Source: Variovorax paradoxus
GTDB lineage: Bacteria > Pseudomonadota > Gammaproteobacteria > Burkholderiales > Burkholderiaceae_C
NCBI RefSeq assembly: GCF_024734665.1
Contig: NZ_CP102931.1
Span: forward strand, 4,400,001-4,464,000
Length of the DNA: 64,000 nt
Reading direction: 5' to 3'
The position numbers were made by a program, and so were the translations under genes. The notes beneath the pieces were generated by a model. It did not search any database. It saw nothing but the letters and a program-made list of their open reading frames with translations, and was not told the DNA's origin. Below are positions 63,248-64,000 of the stretch, piece after piece; positions within the stretch are counted from its first letter, which is position 1; every line of letters begins with the position of its first letter.

Positions 63248-64000
63248 GGCTTGGCGTGCGCGGCATCCGCCGCGACTGCCGCCTTGCGGCCGATGAACAG
63301 GTTGATCAGCGGCCCCGTCATCGCCGTGGTCACGAGCGCCATCACCAGCAGCATCGTGAAAAGCTCCGGGCCGATCAGGCCCGCGTCGAGGCCGATCTTC
63401 ATCACGATGAGTTCCATCAACCCGCGCGCATTCATCAGCGAGCCGGTGGCCAGGCTGTCACGCCAGCCGTAGCCCGCCATGCGCGCGCCGGCTGCGCCGC
63501 CGGCGATCTTGCCGACGGTGGCAACGCCCACGATCAGCAGCATCGCGCCGAGGCTCGCGCCCGAGAAGGCGTTGGACGTGGTGCCCAGCCCCGCCAGCGC
63601 GAAAAACAGCGGCATCAGCACGACGATGGAGATCGGCTCGATGCGTTCGGTGAGCGACTTCAGCAGCCGGTCGTCGCGCGGCAGGCAGGCGCCGAACAGG
63701 AAGGCGCCGAACACCGCGTGCAGGTGCAGCCACTCGGTGACCAATGCCGTCGCCAGCAGGCCGAGCATCAGCGCCGCCATCACGGTGGTCGATGGTTCGC
63801 CCTCGGGCGCCTTGGCGCGCAGCAGCCGTGCGAAGGCCGGCTTGAGCCCGAAGAACAGCGCCAGCAGCACAACCGCCATACCCAGCGTGGTCTTGAGCAG
63901 GCCCTGGTAGCCCTCGCCTGCACCGACCATCGCGACCACGAAGGCCAGCAGGATCCAGGCGAACACATCGACCACGGCCGCAGCGCCCAGCGACAGCTGG
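63244..64000 (-). CDS. Cation/proton antiporter (CPA2/KefB type), partial
   Basis: C-terminal 251 residues of a membrane antiporter; the gene continues past the right edge. The visible part has about eight helices with the family motif LHAVFGAFLFGACLPRDDR and the later MNARGLMELIVMKIGL, typical of NhaS3/GerN-type CPA2 exchangers. The frame is open across the window end and reads SLGAAAVVDVFAW there, matching the expected DDV-like helix. Convergent with the sensor kinase gene (4-base overlap). Ion specificity unknown. Confidence 0.88.
   Translation of the reverse strand, partial: QLSLGAAAVVDVFAWILLAFVVAMVGAGEGYQGLLKTTLGMAVVLLALFFGLKPAFARLLRAKAPEGEPSTTVMAALMLGLLATALVTEWLHLHAVFGAFLFGACLPRDDRLLKSLTERIEPISIVVLMPLFFALAGLGTTSNAFSGASLGAMLLIVGVATVGKIAGGAAGARMAGYGWRDSLATGSLMNARGLMELIVMKIGLDAGLIGPELFTMLLVMALVTTAMTGPLINLFIGRKAAVAADAAHAKP

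Noticed and set aside
1..64000. Search by eye for CRISPR arrays, insertion sequences, prophage and attachment sites
   Set aside because: No regularly spaced direct repeats, transposase or integrase genes were found; the single tRNA gene has no integrase beside it.

Overview
The window is a 64 kb piece of a high-G+C chromosome from a betaproteobacterium of the order Burkholderiales. Gene order (nuoABC, tRNA-Leu, secG, tpiA, quinone oxidoreductase, pnp, rpsO), protein sequences and the set of transporters point to Comamonadaceae, most likely Variovorax or a close relative; the genus is inferred without a database search. Genes are densely packed with many 1-4 base overlaps. I see no phage, transposase, CRISPR array or plasmid genes.

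Layout. 1-6.5 kb (minus): housekeeping block with complex I genes nuoC (cut by the window edge), nuoB and nuoA, tRNA-Leu(GAG), secG, tpiA, a quinone oxidoreductase, pnp and rpsO. 6.5-12.5 kb: DMT exporter, aminotransferase, orphan ABC binding protein, Hsp20, an alpha/beta hydrolase and tsaD. 12.5-30.2 kb: a nitrate assimilation island. 30.2-34.8 kb: a polyamine-type ABC transporter operon. 34.9-40.2 kb: sterol-desaturase-like protein, YaeF-like lipoprotein, flavoprotein, rpsU, yqeY-like gene, Nudix hydrolase, TauE-like permease. 40.3-46.4 kb: LysR regulator and a polyol ABC transporter plus dehydrogenase operon. 46.6-53.6 kb: hydrolase, MFS exporter, AraC regulator, pmbA, darP, mog, cupin, NAD(P)-binding protein. 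53.7-63.2 kb: heavy-metal efflux cluster (CDF transporter, czcA, czcB, czcC, czcI-like gene, divergent two-component system). The end is cut inside a cation/proton antiporter.

The nitrate island is the most interesting part. It holds a NIT-ANTAR nitrate-responsive antiterminator, an NrtABD-type nitrate ABC transporter, a NarK/NasA-type MFS nitrate transporter, NirB and NirD nitrite reductase, a molybdopterin nitrate reductase, CobA for siroheme, YbiB, a PP2C-kinase fusion, and two unusual proteins carrying NarX-type P-box (PilJ-like) motifs. One P-box protein is fused to an ANTAR domain; the other is exported and lies between nirB and nirD. In front of nrtA the sequence shows an ordered regulatory stack: an NtrC-like site, a near-perfect sigma-54 promoter, two ANTAR-type hexaloop hairpins (loops AATGGC and AAAGGC) and a terminator whose 5' arm overlaps the second hairpin. 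A second sigma-54 promoter lies in front of the NIT-ANTAR gene. The simplest model is that nitrogen limitation (NtrC/sigma-54) starts transcription and nitrate or nitrite, sensed by the NIT-ANTAR protein, lets polymerase pass the leader terminator.
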